64,000 nucleotides of DNA from Pipra filicauda. Lineage: Eukaryota; Chordata; Aves; Passeriformes; Pipridae. Each line of letters opens with the position of its first letter. The first letter of the stretch is position 1. This document shows, one piece after another, positions 49,903 to 61,055 of this stretch. A program made the translations under genes and the position numbers. A model generated the notes under the pieces. That model searched no databases. It was not told the origin of the DNA and was given only the letters and a program-made list of their open reading frames with translations. Location: positions 248,001-312,000 of the forward strand of contig NW_024103696.1 of assembly GCF_003945595.2 (NCBI RefSeq), given 5' to 3'.

Positions 49903-52900
49903 GAGACAGAGAGACTGGGGTTTTGAAGCAATTTATTAAATGGAGTTACCACAAATATGTCTCCTTTTTACATGTCCATTTTCAGGTTAGCGACCTGTAA
50001 AAATACTCACTCTGCTGAATCTTTTAAAGCATGCAATAAAACAGAGTTTTATGGAAGAGAACAAGGCAGTGTATACGAGTCTGACAGATTTCAATGAGCC
50101 AAAATGTTCATTGTAATTTTATGACAGGGTATCAATATGAGAACTGACAATTACCTGTGATCAGTGAGGCCTGAACCTCTTTCCACCAATAGGTGCTTTT
50201 TTAATCACTATGGGCTGTGTTTTTGTCTCACAGTTTTAGGCAACAGCCTTCTGCAAAAGTTTTGTGTAAGGTGTGAGGTTTAACAAGCCCTGATTCAGTA
50301 ATGATTTTAATGGTTAATATAATTTTCCCCCTTAGTCCCAGAGGTCTGAGACCATAGAAATATTCATTTTTTTCCGCTGAAGGATGTTATGTGAGCAGGG
50401 GAGATTACGAAGTTTGGTTGGATTCTGTTGTCTCATACATGTGTGCTCGCTGGCTGCTGGACTGAATGGAAAAGTGCTAGGCTCTTCCTGCCTCTTGCTT
50501 GGGGAGGGTTCAAAGAAGTTTTTTTCCTCTGCCCTATTAGAGATTTAAAAAAGAAAAAAAAATAGGGACACTACTGCCCCTGATTACTCCTCCTTTGACA
50601 GCTTGGCCAACAGTTTCAAAAGCAGTTGAAAGAAAACAGGAAGACACACAGACAGCGTGATGATTTAAACTTTGTTTCTCTAGGAAACAGGGCTAGGAAG
50701 AGTACGTAAGCCTCTTTGTAACAGAATCAACCTTCTCCAGACTTAAAATTGGCTCAGAAATGAAAAGGAATGGATCCTCCATGTGCTGATTATTTTAAAA
50801 ATGCTCACAAGCTGTCATTCAGTTTTATGACTATTTTGTGACTTGCTCCTGGAGCTGAAAGTTTGATGCTGAGGTCTTATATATATATAGTGTAGTAGAG
50901 GTCCCTTAGGTCATCATAATAGAGATACCTTTGTTATGGTATCCCAGTGCTACCCTAGCACTTATAGGGATTGCTCCTATTGATGGGGGTCCCCATCTCC
51001 CCAGTACTAATTGTGCTTCGGTGAATGTGTCTGACAGCAATTTGCTCTCATTGACTGTTACATATGATGTGCTTACAAAAATTGCTAGAAAAATCCAGAT
51101 GGGCCCTGATCCAACCAGATTGGCGAGAGAATAGTAAAGGGCAGAAAAGCACAGCTGCCTTTGCATGGCACAATGCAGGGCTATCGTTCACTCTCTCCTT
51201 CCATGCCTCTGGCACTGGATGAGCCCTGTTGAGCTTTTTTTGTCAGCTGGGAACTGAAAAGGACAGTACCAAAGAACTTGCTGTTTTTTACAAATCTGTG
51301 TCCTGATGCAAACTTTTATTGAAATAAAGTGTGTGGAACAATCTGAAGCTGAAATCCATTTATCTTTGTTTTTTATTTTTTTTCCCAAGCCTATTGCTGG
51401 GAACTTTCTTCCCCAGAGACTTACAGACTCTTCTGTCATAACAGGTGCAGCCTGGGGGACGGTGGTAGCAATCCACGGATCCTCCTGGGAGTAATTACGC
51501 TTCTTTTCGAGTTCCCCTTGTCTGATGCATCTCTCTGGTAGCACTTCTGCCAGGAGCTGTGCTCATACGTTAACTTTAATCCATTCAGTAGAGGGAGTCA
51601 GATGCTAAAATCTGAGCTAGCCCCTCCAGATCAGGACCTTGTACTTGCATGCAGGATCTGAAATACTTGATTCTTTGCTGTCTGCTTAACCCAAGTGGGG
51701 GTGTCTGGGATGTCTTGATCTCAGCTGAGCTGGCTAAACTCTGCTGTAATGATACAATCACAGCAGCAACAACAGCAATATAATTAAGAGTTATCGTGCC
51801 AATGCTCTTCAATACTGCCTTGCAGGATCCATCTCTGCAAGTTGGTGATATTTCTCTACATCTGTGTAGCTCCCCTGCCTCTTTGGTGGACACTGTTTGC
51901 AGCAGTACTTGCTGGTGAATAGTTGGAGGGACATTTGGTTCCATTTTATGATGAACTTTCCTCTCTTGTGTCCGTGGAGATCTGGTTCCATAGCACAGCT
52001 TCTAGGCACCAGCTGCCACCTGTTTTATAAGGAAGAAAGAGGGAACTGATGTAGGGAAGGTGCACAGAGGCATATAAGGAATTACGCCTCCCAAACTTGG
52101 TGTGTCTCTTCAAAACCAGGATGTTACACAAAAAGCTGATGTGAATTTGGCCTACGGATCTTCTTAAACTGTAAAAACAACCATGGACCCCAACTCCCCA
52201 GCATCTCAAAGGCTGCCTTGAATGGCCAGGGTGGGAAGATGTGGGTCACAGCAGGTGCCATGGGTCATGGCCCATCCCAAAGAGCAGAAGGAAGGATGGC
52301 AGGAGGCCCCTGTACCCCTGCCCAGTAAGGGATGCCTCATGAGAATCAATGTGGGTTTTTGTTCTTCTCAGCTGCATGGTGGGAGAGCAGTGAAATCTTA
52401 CACACAATCCTTGTAGCCGATCAGCAGAGAAGCAAAAGTCAGCTGCATGTCCTAAAATGATGCCTGTGGTGTAAAACACATCAGGATGGTAGTGACTAAT
52501 ACTTTGGAGACAGACATGAAGAGGGAACCAGTCTCAGACTGGTGGCTAAAATTTGGCCTATTTGACTTCTTCTCTGTTATCCCAATTATTTCATTAGGAA
52601 GTTTTGAACCAAGAAACACTGTGGGATGCAAAAATCTGCTTCAAATGTTCATTCTTAGAATGGTAATTGAGTTTTAAATATTTATAGCAGAACCTGGAGT
52701 TGTACTAGTGAATGCATTATAGACTCTCCCCAGTGGTAAGCCTGGCTTGCTGGAGTCCTTGCTCTGCAAATAGCCCCACTACAATGAAGAGAGGGGAAAG
52801 GAGGAGGAGGAGACCAAGTAGGCTTCTGTGAAAATGATTTATTTAGCTGATTTTAGAGGTCGGTCTTACTCCTGCACAGGCATCTCTTTCAGTGTGGAGC

Positions 52901-53394
52901 TACGGGAACTGGGGAGGAGAGGGTTGTTCTAACCAAACCTGGAACCTGGATAACCTAAAGGTCTGCATTCATACCACTTGCAACTGTTTGCCATAAAACA
53001 ACATTAGCCCTGCAAAAAGATGAGTCAATGAGGAGTGAAAGACTCTTGGCTACTCTTGCCATTTGTAGCTCTTGCTGCTTGCCATTACTGATCCCACGTG
53101 AAACACTAGGAGGTAACATATGCATTTTTTTCTTTTACTGCTGATGGAAATAAGATTGTTTTCCCTGCAGGCAGTGCAGAAACGAATCCATGATCCTGTG
53201 CTCTGTAACAGGAATAGGCCGTGGTGCAACGGATAAAAGAGAGGCCTTATTCCTTAGCCCAGCCCTAGTCTGCTGTGGGAAGACAAAATGCCACATGTAC
53301 GTATTCTCTTACTTTAATGTGCACTAGTAATACAGCTCTAAGCCCCTAGCTGAGATTGATGGTCCTCAAGGCTCAAGGCACCAGTCACTTGAGC
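49903..53394. other. Non-coding stretch upstream of the CpG island
   Basis: AT-rich with a short (TA)n run at about 50879-50888. Frames of up to 119 codons have no motif. If the CpG island is a promoter firing rightwards, this is its distal upstream region. Confidence 0.45.
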
Positions 53395-53850
53395 CCGAGA
53401 ACCTGTTTTGCAAGGGGGTCTTCAGCAGCCCTTGCGTACCTCGCAGGGGCAGCTCTGGTGGGTGTGCAGGAACAGCAGCCCCTCGGGGAGTGCGCTCAGG
53501 TGCACCAAGGCGCCCCTCACCTTGGGCCAGGTGGCAGAACAAGCTGCAGCTTAAACCCGCAGAGCCCTTTGCCAGCGCTGAGGAACTCTCCGAGTACCGC
53601 ATCGCCCCTCTCGCCGCTGGCCGGGCCGTACCGTGCGGGGCACGGGGTGTCCGCGGCTGCCGCTGCCCTCACCGCTGCGCGGCCGCCCCTCCCCGCCCGG
53701 GCGGCCGCCGGGGGGTCCCGGTCCCGCTCCCTCTCGCCCGCCGCGAGTGGCCGGCGCGGCCCGGGCCGGGGCGGGGTGGGGCGCACCAGGGACCGGGCGG
53801 CTCCGGCGCTCCCGTCGCCTCGGCCCCGCCTCGCTCGGCCCCGCACCCCG

Positions 53851-53875
53851 GCGGGGCGGGGGGGACGGGGGGGGG
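53851..53875 (+). other. G-quadruplex-prone G runs in the CpG island
   Basis: Three long G runs (4, 7 and 9 bases) separated by one or two bases. With run splitting this satisfies a four-tract quadruplex pattern on the plus strand, close upstream of the candidate first exon. Confidence 0.6.
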
Positions 53876-53939
53876 CGGCGCCGGCTGCCGGGGCGAAGGC
53901 GCCGGCTGCGGCGGCGGGCGCGGGGCTGCCACCCCGCGG

Positions 53940-53969
53940 GCAGGCACGGCGGCGGCGGATGGCGGCAAG
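53940..53969 (+). CDS. Candidate first coding exon end (Met-Ala-Ala-)
   Basis: After a GC-rich leader (GGCACGGCGGCGGCGG) there is an ATG at 53959, then GCG GCA AG, immediately followed by GTCAGT, a good 5' splice donor (AAG|GTCAGT, GT at 53970-53971). The exon would encode Met-Ala-Ala and two bases of the next codon. The +4 base is G, while -3 is C, so the start context is only fair. Short GC-rich first exons like this are common at CpG-island promoters. I cannot tell which gene it belongs to, and no downstream exon is identified with certainty. The 5' boundary given here is arbitrary. Confidence 0.35.
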
Positions 53970-54259
53970 GTCAGTGGGCGCCCGCTTCCCGCCGGCGGGG
54001 CTCCCTTCCTCCCCGGCTGTCCCCCCGGAGCGGCTGGCGATGCTCGCGTGCGGTGGATCCAGCGCCTCCCCCTCCTCCTCTTCCCGGCGGGGAGCGGGGC
54101 CGCCCCGGGCGCGGATGCCCCCCGCCACGCCTCCCTCCTTTCCTTCCCTCCCGCCCGGGCGAGGGGGAGACGCGGGTTTCGTAAGCGCCTGTCCTGGCCG
54201 GCCCCGGCGCGCTCGGCTGGCTGCGGGCAGAGCGGGGCTGCGCGGCTGCCGCTCCCGCG

Positions 54260-54287
54260 GGCGGTGCCGGGGCGATGCGCGGTGCAG
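54260..54287 (+). CDS. Alternative candidate first exon end (Met-Arg-Gly-Ala-)
   Basis: ATG at 54275 followed by CGC GGT GCA G, then GTGAGC, a near-consensus donor (CAG|GTGAGC, GT at 54288-54289). This could be the coding end of a first exon, an alternative first exon, or a non-coding leader exon with a fortuitous ATG. The 5' limit is unknown. It competes with or complements the exon ending at 53969. Confidence 0.33.
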
Positions 54288-54880
54288 GTGAGCGGCCGAA
54301 CAGCGCCCGGGTTCGCCCGCTGCCCGGGCACTTCGGAACCCGGCGGGGTCGCGCCTGCATCGCGCCAGCGCTGTTCCGAGCTGAGGAGGGTTATCCGTGT
54401 GCTTCGCGAGCAAGTAAATCCAGATAACTTAGAGAAGGGGTCTGGTGGGGTCCTTTGTTCCTGCGGGAGGTTTGGTGGTGGTTTAGCGTTGTTTGTTGTT
54501 TTTCTTTTGTTGGTGTTTTTCTTTTTTGTTTTTTGGTTGATTTTCCGCTCCCTTCCTCATGCCGGCAGTTAGCAGAAAAGATATGCGGTAACTCGAGTGC
54601 TGTCATTAAGTGCCAGACATCTCGCCGGGCTTTTAGGAAAAACGGCTTTAATTATTTTTTTAAGCCAACGAGGAGGAGAGGCGTGAAGCCCCCTGCCCAG
54701 GTAGGATCCCTGCTCTGCAGAGTGGCAGCGTTCAGAGTTCCTTACGGCGTTAGATGCTGTCTCCTGGCCGAGGTCGAGCTGCCAAAATGTGATTTACGGA
54801 CCCTGCCGACATCCATCACCCGAGCGCTTTGTTCCGACACGCCGGACGGCGGAGGGACTTCTCCGGGAGCAGCTCTGCCT

Positions 54881-57800
54881 CTCCTGAAACGTGGATACGC
54901 TTAGGATGTGTGCACCAGGCTGCTAGCCAGGGAGGCATTAAGGGTGTGTGTTTGTGTAATAGGTGTCTAGCAAAAAAAAAAAAAGCAAACAGGCTTTTGA
55001 TAAGGTCCCATTAATTGAACTGTAAACATAGTAATTCCTCTGTTCTTGTTTCCTCACTGAAACTCTTCCTCACAGATATGGCCCGTGGTTTTTGTTTTCT
55101 TTTTCTTCTTTTTTTAGTAGTACATTTCAGAGAGCTTTTGATACAGATTTGCTTAAGATTTTGGGTCTGATTGAAGCTGTTGGAACGTATTTGTAACCTT
55201 CCAACTTATGATGTATATGAAGGTCCTGTTTTCAGCCTTTCTGTACCCAGGCTGGGGTTACAGGCCTTTTTGAAATGTCCACCGAGTCTGCACTAATGTA
55301 GAGCCTATGGGATTATAATAACAGTAATTTAGGAAAAAAACCCCTTCTGCTGAAAACACTATTGTTGGCTATGTAATAGTGTGTGACTGGATTTCAGCTT
55401 ATTGATTGCGTGAAAGGTGAAACATAAAAGTAGCTCTGGCCGAGGTGCACACAGCTGGGACAGCCTTGTGCTGTTGCTGGCTGTGGCACTGGCAGCACTG
55501 GTGTGCCTGTGATGGTTGGGATGGAGCTCTGTGGAAAATTCCCACCATGCACATGCTTTTGTTGACAGTGTAGTTAAAAAGCCCAAACCTCTGGTTCAAA
55601 GCTGTGAAGGTCTGTTAGAGGGTTTGGATAGCTGTCCGGGTATGTGGAGACAAATGGAAATGATGTGTTTTCTGCTGCTTGTCTGGGGGGATCAAAATTG
55701 TTTGGGCCACACCTGCTGCAAATTTTATATGCATATTGGGAAGTCTTGGGAGTACTGGACAGTACTGTGGAATATCCAGATCAGAAATGCCAGAGAGGCA
55801 ATAAATGTTGCTTTGGCTCTAATATAGTCTGTTTAAATTATATGTTCAAATGCAATAACTTAGAATGAGTGTCTCATCCAAAGATTTGCTGTGGCTTAGC
55901 AGAGTGCCTAGGGAACGGGCAGGTAGATGCTTCTGGGAGCTGGTCACCCTTCCCCAGATGAATCACTTGGGCTTTCAATTTTGCCACAATCCATGGATAT
56001 GTTTTTGTCATACCTGTTCCTGGCTACAGTTCAGGGTTCTCACCTTGACCCCTCGATGAACTGGATCAGAAACTCCGTCAGCCACAGTCTGACAGAGGCT
56101 TCAGCATAGTTTTAACTTCAGTCATGTGAGTTGTTCTAATGAAATTAAAGAGGGATACTAACAAGCAGGCTTGCATGCAAAGGGTTTAAGCTCAGGGCTG
56201 CCTCTCACAAGCCTTCCAGGGTGTGAACTACACATATTTTTTACTCGCATGGGGCTGAGAACAAATGCCGTATCATGTTTCGGTTCCGTGCAGAAGAGCT
56301 GACCACACTTGGGACCAGCACTGGCAGAGTAGGAACAGTGGTACCTCTCTGCTGGAGTTTTATGGAGGATTAGTTTGCACTTGGGACCTGAAGTCTTGCT
56401 AGAAACTAATGAAGCTTGTACTCCTAAGTGCTCAAGCCATCCTTTTGAGTGGAATTTAGTTTTCTAAGTCAGTGAAATATTTTTCAGACTGTGACCCCAA
56501 TCAGTTGATGGTGCCTAGAGGATATGGGTCGAGAGCTATGCATGGACCTAGATGATGACCTGATCAGTTGATGTGACCCTACCAAAGACCCTGTGATTTG
56601 TGGTTTTGACCACATGGCTATTGACTTTGGGACCTGGCCTAAGGCTCCAGCCCTTTTAAGAGGAGTTCTTACATTGCCCTTTGTATACCTGTGTTTATTT
56701 GTCAGCCGGTTCTGCAGCTTTTCTGTACATCAAGATATTCAGGCAAGAAATTTCACTGACTTGAGCGTGGTTATTCAGCTGAGTAAATGGTGTGCAATCT
56801 GAGTTCAAAGCAGTAGATTTTGGGCATGAGTGCTCTCTTTTTGTGGAGCATGTGGGAAACTAGTTTCCAGAGCCTGGGATCTTGGCATGCCTTAAATTCT
56901 CTCCTGTTTTTACACTTTGCCTCTATCCGGTGGGGTGGGTGGGTGGGCTGGAAGTGAGATAGGAGGCTGGGCTATCCTCCCCTTTACAGAAAGCAGCTCT
57001 TCCAGAGAAATTCCACAGCTGTTTCTGAGTCTGTCCAGAGTTGCCTGCCTGCTTTGTTGATGCTGTTTTCTGCTGCTGTACTGTGCTCTGCGATGGGAGC
57101 AGAGGAGTCCTTGGAACTGATGTAGCTCTGTAGCATGATCCGTGAAACCGAGAGGGGTTAGGGGAAACCCTTCCAGCTCTCATCAGTGCAGCATCTCCCT
57201 ATGTCCTCGGCTGACAAGGGCTCAGCATTTGTTGATACGACTGCAGCAGAGCTGCCCCCTGCCTCAAAGGCACCTTTGGTGACCAAGCACCAGAAACATG
57301 GGCTTAGAGATGCTGGGGATGGTAAGCAGAAGGATGCTGAAGTCTCTGGGATAAGTTCATTTCCAGGGCTGGTGCTTGTGAAGGAGAGAGGAGCCCCAGC
57401 TGCTTTCATAGTTAGAGCTGAGTAATAGTCCTTTAGCCTGACAAGGCATTTCACCCCTTTCAGATGCAAATCCCCTTGCCCTGTCTGTCTTCCTGCTGCA
57501 GAAATTGCCCCTCTGGAGTAACCCCCAGATGTAAATGAGTTTGCAATTTGCCCCTTCCCACTCCAGATGCAAAACAGCTGGGCAGTTGCAGAGCTGAACT
57601 GCAGTGTGTACTGTGCAGCTTCCAGGCTCGATTGAGCAAGGCATTGTTTTCTGGACCGTAGCAGAACATGGAAACACCACTAATCAAACACACCACAGTT
57701 TTCATCTGGTTTTATTTTATTTCATTTTAACTTAGTTTCCCCAGGAAATGAGCGCTTTTGTCTCCTGTTTGGCCAGTTTCAACCAGATTGCACCAATAGT

Positions 57801-60589
57801 TGACAGTCTGGAAGATCACTAATTTCCCACTTGTGTTTATTAAGATTAGTGGCTGGCTGGGAAATCTTTAAAGCATTGCTCTCTCTGACAAAAACTAGAC
57901 TGTTTACAGCTATTCTGTGTTCTGCTGATAGCAGCTGCCTGGCCAGGCATTGCATGTGTGGTGGTCAAACATACAGCACCTCTCTAGCCCTGGCCAATTT
58001 GCAGGGTGTGCTTGGTCTCCAGGGCATGGGTGGCTATGAGGTAACGTCGGAGGGAGCTGCAGTGGCTGCAGTGGAGGGGCAGGAGGACAGAGGACACAGA
58101 TCTCCCACAGATGGGTCCCATTTGGTACTCTTCCTTGCAGCCTGGCTACCCTTTAGTTTGTCAAGCTAAAGCCACCTGAGATTTAATGTGGCTTGCAGGC
58201 TGACACTCGTAGCTTGGAGCCTGCTTTCTTTGACCTCCAGGACACCTTGGGCTGAATGAAGGTGAGCATCAGATCAGATGGGAATGTGCATCCTGGGCAG
58301 GACTTATGTGCAAACTTGCACGTGTGCAATGGTGGCATGATAATCTGGGTGTTCACCAGCATCATCCTGTTGAATTCAATGATAATTTGACACCAATAAC
58401 AGTCAGAGCCATATTTTTCTTCCAAAATGGCTTGAGAGTGAATACAGTCCTTGATTCCCACACAGCCCTCTGCAGGTGCGCACTTGGGTTGATGGGGTAC
58501 TGTAAGGTGTCAGGGGCATGCTTCTGTGTTGCTAAGCATCCCAGTATAGATGCAGCTGGTTTGGCTTGGGTGGTCTGCCTTGGAAATCTGGACAACACTG
58601 TACTAAGAAAAGCAGACTCACCCTCACCCAGGCTGTGTGCTATACAGTATAGCTGTGTTCCATGTGGTGGGCACAGTTCTTCCAGACTTGGACTGAAGGA
58701 AGGACAAGCATCGACATTAGAAATAGGTTTCAGAGGTGTCAAGAACATTTGTGGGATGCACATGCAGTTCTTCAGCCAGTGTGTGTTTTGATACCCTCTT
58801 TGTTGCTGCTGATCTTCAGACAATACATACCTGTTGTCCTGGGGCATAGAGCATGGTTCTTCAGAGATCACCAGTGTCACTCTCTAATATCAAAATATTA
58901 TGTGACACCTTAGAGGGCCAAGGTGAGTCTCAAACACCCTTATGCCACTCCTGTTCAGACAGCCTGTGGTGGAGGTAAAAGCAGATGTGTCTGTCAAGGT
59001 GAGATGAAGGGAGGAACTGTGTAGCTGGACCCATCATGGGTTATGGAGGATGTGGAGCACCAAGTCATGCCAACCGGGCAAAAGGAGATGTTATTCCCTT
59101 TCCGCACACACAGACTCTGCCTGTGAATCTCTGGCATCTGAATGCACTATTAGAGAAGTGTCACTCAGTGAAGGAGAATATCTCTTGCTTCCCTTCTTGT
59201 CCTTAGGCACCAACTCAGACCACTGGCATCTTGGCATGGTAGATGGCTGTGGTGAGAATGGACTCTTGGGCTTGGACAAGACATCCTGTGCAGTTCCCTC
59301 CTCTGGTGCCAGACACCCAAACTTCTGTGTCAGAAATCCTGAAGCAGGCAGTTGTGGGGTAAAATGTTACTGCGGTACCATCTCCGCCTGTTGTTAAATG
59401 TATTGGGCTAAGTATATACATTTAGTGATGGTGCAGTGCCTTGTCTGTTAGCTTTTAAACTGAACTGAGCAGGTTGCATGCCAGGACGGAAGGATTGCAA
59501 TGCTTTCATCACCACAATGGACTTTTCCATGGTGGAGCTTTTCCAAAAGATGTGCACTGGAAAGGGCTGGTATGGCCCAAGTTCCTGGGACACTGCAGGC
59601 TCTGACTGACTGCACTTCAGGGACTTGATAGCTCCAGGTTTTGCAGGCTCTTCTTTCTGGGGATGGGGAAAGATGGAAGTGAAACTTGCTTTGGTAGGAA
59701 CAAAAAAGCGTGTAAAGCTTGTAGTAGTAGCTGCCAGCACCTGTTAGACAAGGTAAAAATACTGTTTAGAAGAAATGCTGGGTGTATGTTTGCAAGTGGG
59801 GGCATACAAAGGCAAATAAGACCTTTTAAAAAGCATGAAGCATGCATAGGGAGTGTGCTGTCAGACGCAGTGCCTCTTGCCAGCTAATACCATCTGCAAA
59901 TAAAACAAGTTAGGTTGTTGCTATTGTAGCTGCTTACTCTCATGAAGCAGGGTGACCCAGACTTGTCTGATGCTGAAAAATATGTTGGCAATTTTCCTGA
60001 AGTCCAAGGTGTGCAGAGTAATTTACTTAAAAGACCCAATATAACAATTATCATCCAGGATGAACACATACAACTGTAATGTTTGCTTGCAGTTGTATTT
60101 TATATGACACTCTCCCTGAAGTTGCTCGCTGACTGCTTTCACCAACAAACACAGCCTGGAGATGATGGGTTTCTTCCTGACCTGAAGTTAGCAGCAGTAA
60201 TTACACTTAAATAAGTTTTAATGTGGCAGTAGGAGGGATTTAGTGGCTTGGGCAGAAGGCTGTTAGTGGGGTCATTTGGGATCCAGGCCTTGCAAGCTTT
60301 CCTTCTAACCTTGGGCAAAGCACATCAGCTGCTTAGTACATCTGTTCTTAAAATCTGATTTGTGACAATTCATTTCAGAGTTGTTGATTGATGTTGGTCT
60401 TGGTTTCCTCCTCTGAAACAACCCCAAAATCCCCAAATGTTCGTGCATGGAATCGAAGTTTGAATATAAAGCCTCCCTCTCTTCTTCCTGCTCTTTACCT
60501 CAGATAAAGGTGGAAGAAAGAGAGTTTTGTGCACGGCCATCTACTGAAGGCATCAATCATGTTGGGAGTGGAGGCTGCCAGTTTTTCCA
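54881..60589. other. Non-coding stretch downstream of the CpG island
   Basis: If a gene starts in the CpG island this is probably its first intron. A-rich homopolymer at 54971-54983. Overlapping frames of 161 and 172 codons on opposite strands at 58.3-58.9 kb have no recognisable domain. A possible small exon at about 57187-57319 is discussed in the findings. No mobile element was recognised. Confidence 0.42.
56932..56947 (+). other. Compact G-quadruplex motif
   Basis: Four G tracts (4, 3, 3, 3) each separated by a single T. Single-base loops make this one of the most stable quadruplex arrangements on the plus strand. It stands alone in otherwise ordinary sequence about 2 kb past the CpG island. 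Confidence 0.75.
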
Positions 60590-60850
60590 CACGTTATTAA
60601 TGACGAAAAGATATAAACATATGAATGCATAATTGTGTTAGATTTAGATTGCTTACAAAATAATGACATCAGGAGAACAATGGGGTTACAAAATCTGGCG
60701 GACAAAGCACTGAAGTGCCAGGACTAACATTGCAGAACTCCCCTTTGCATCTGCAGTATGATACAATCTTTAATTCTGTAATTGCATCATTTTTTCCCTT
60801 TCACAGTGTCCCTCTTTCACTGGATAGGTAATTGCTGCCTAATTCATTTT
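60590..60850. promoter_or_regulatory. Candidate conserved non-coding element
   Basis: Motif-dense AT-rich segment: TTATTAATGACGAAAAG, CATAATTGTGTTAG, AATCTGGCGGACAAAG, TTTAATTCTGTAATTGCATC and GGTAATTGCTGCCTAATTCA. Repeated TAATTG/TAATTC homeobox cores with retained CpGs resemble vertebrate enhancers. No coding or repeat explanation was found. Confidence 0.32.
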
Positions 60851-60980
60851 CTCTTCCCCACATTTACTTTCTGCATGTGTCTCCACATCTATTTATTTTA
60901 CACCTCACCCAGACCTTGAACTGAACAGTACTGCTTATTTCTTCCTGGGGGGCTTTTTCAGGTGGGGAAGGTCTTATTCT

Positions 60981-61055
60981 TGCAGCATCTCAGGTACAGG
61001 TACTGTCTTCATTTTCATAGCTGAGGAATGGAGTCAAAGAGCAAATAAACCCTAA
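60981..61055 (+). mobile_element. Possible MIR-like SINE fragment
   Basis: GGTACTGTCTTCATTTTCAT, AGCTGAGGAATGGAGTCAAA and GAGCAAATAAACC follow the order of the MIR core-to-3' region (TACTATTATTATCCCCATTT, TACAGATGAGGAAACTGAGG, CACAGAGAGGTTAAG). The match is short and diverged, so it may be coincidence. Confidence 0.35.

Larger units (their letters stand above)
53395..54880 (+). promoter_or_regulatory. CpG-island promoter
   Basis: By far the most CpG-rich segment in the window, with a core of extreme GC content at about 53,580-54,360 and a shoulder still rich in CpG to about 54,870. GC boxes are frequent (CCCCGCCC at 53691, GGGGCGGGG at 53768, CCCCGCC at 53824, GGGGCGGGG at 53853). NRF1-like GATGCGCGG lies at 54274. 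There is no good TATA box, so initiation would be dispersed, as in typical housekeeping or developmental CpG promoters. Two ATG plus 5' splice-donor pairs on the plus strand suggest transcription to the right, but weaker donor-like words also exist on the minus strand (complement of CTCACCTTGG near 53517). The island is stop-poor in all frames because it lacks AT-rich stop codons, so its 200-360 codon frames are not evidence of protein. Confidence 0.85.

Noticed and set aside
49885..49915. Poly-T followed by GAGACAGAGAGAC, resembling an antisense primate Alu
   Set aside because: The similarity stops after a few bases. The rest does not follow Alu, and the CR1 content indicates a bird genome, where Alu does not occur.
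53356..54572. Reading frames of 180-360 codons on both strands in the CpG island
   Set aside because: They overlap in five frames and are rich in Ala, Arg, Gly and Pro. GC-rich DNA lacks stop codons, so open length is uninformative, and no domain is visible.
58306..58880. Overlapping 161- and 172-codon frames on opposite strands
   Set aside because: Mutually antisense, no family motif, no splice sites of note. Chance is the simplest explanation.
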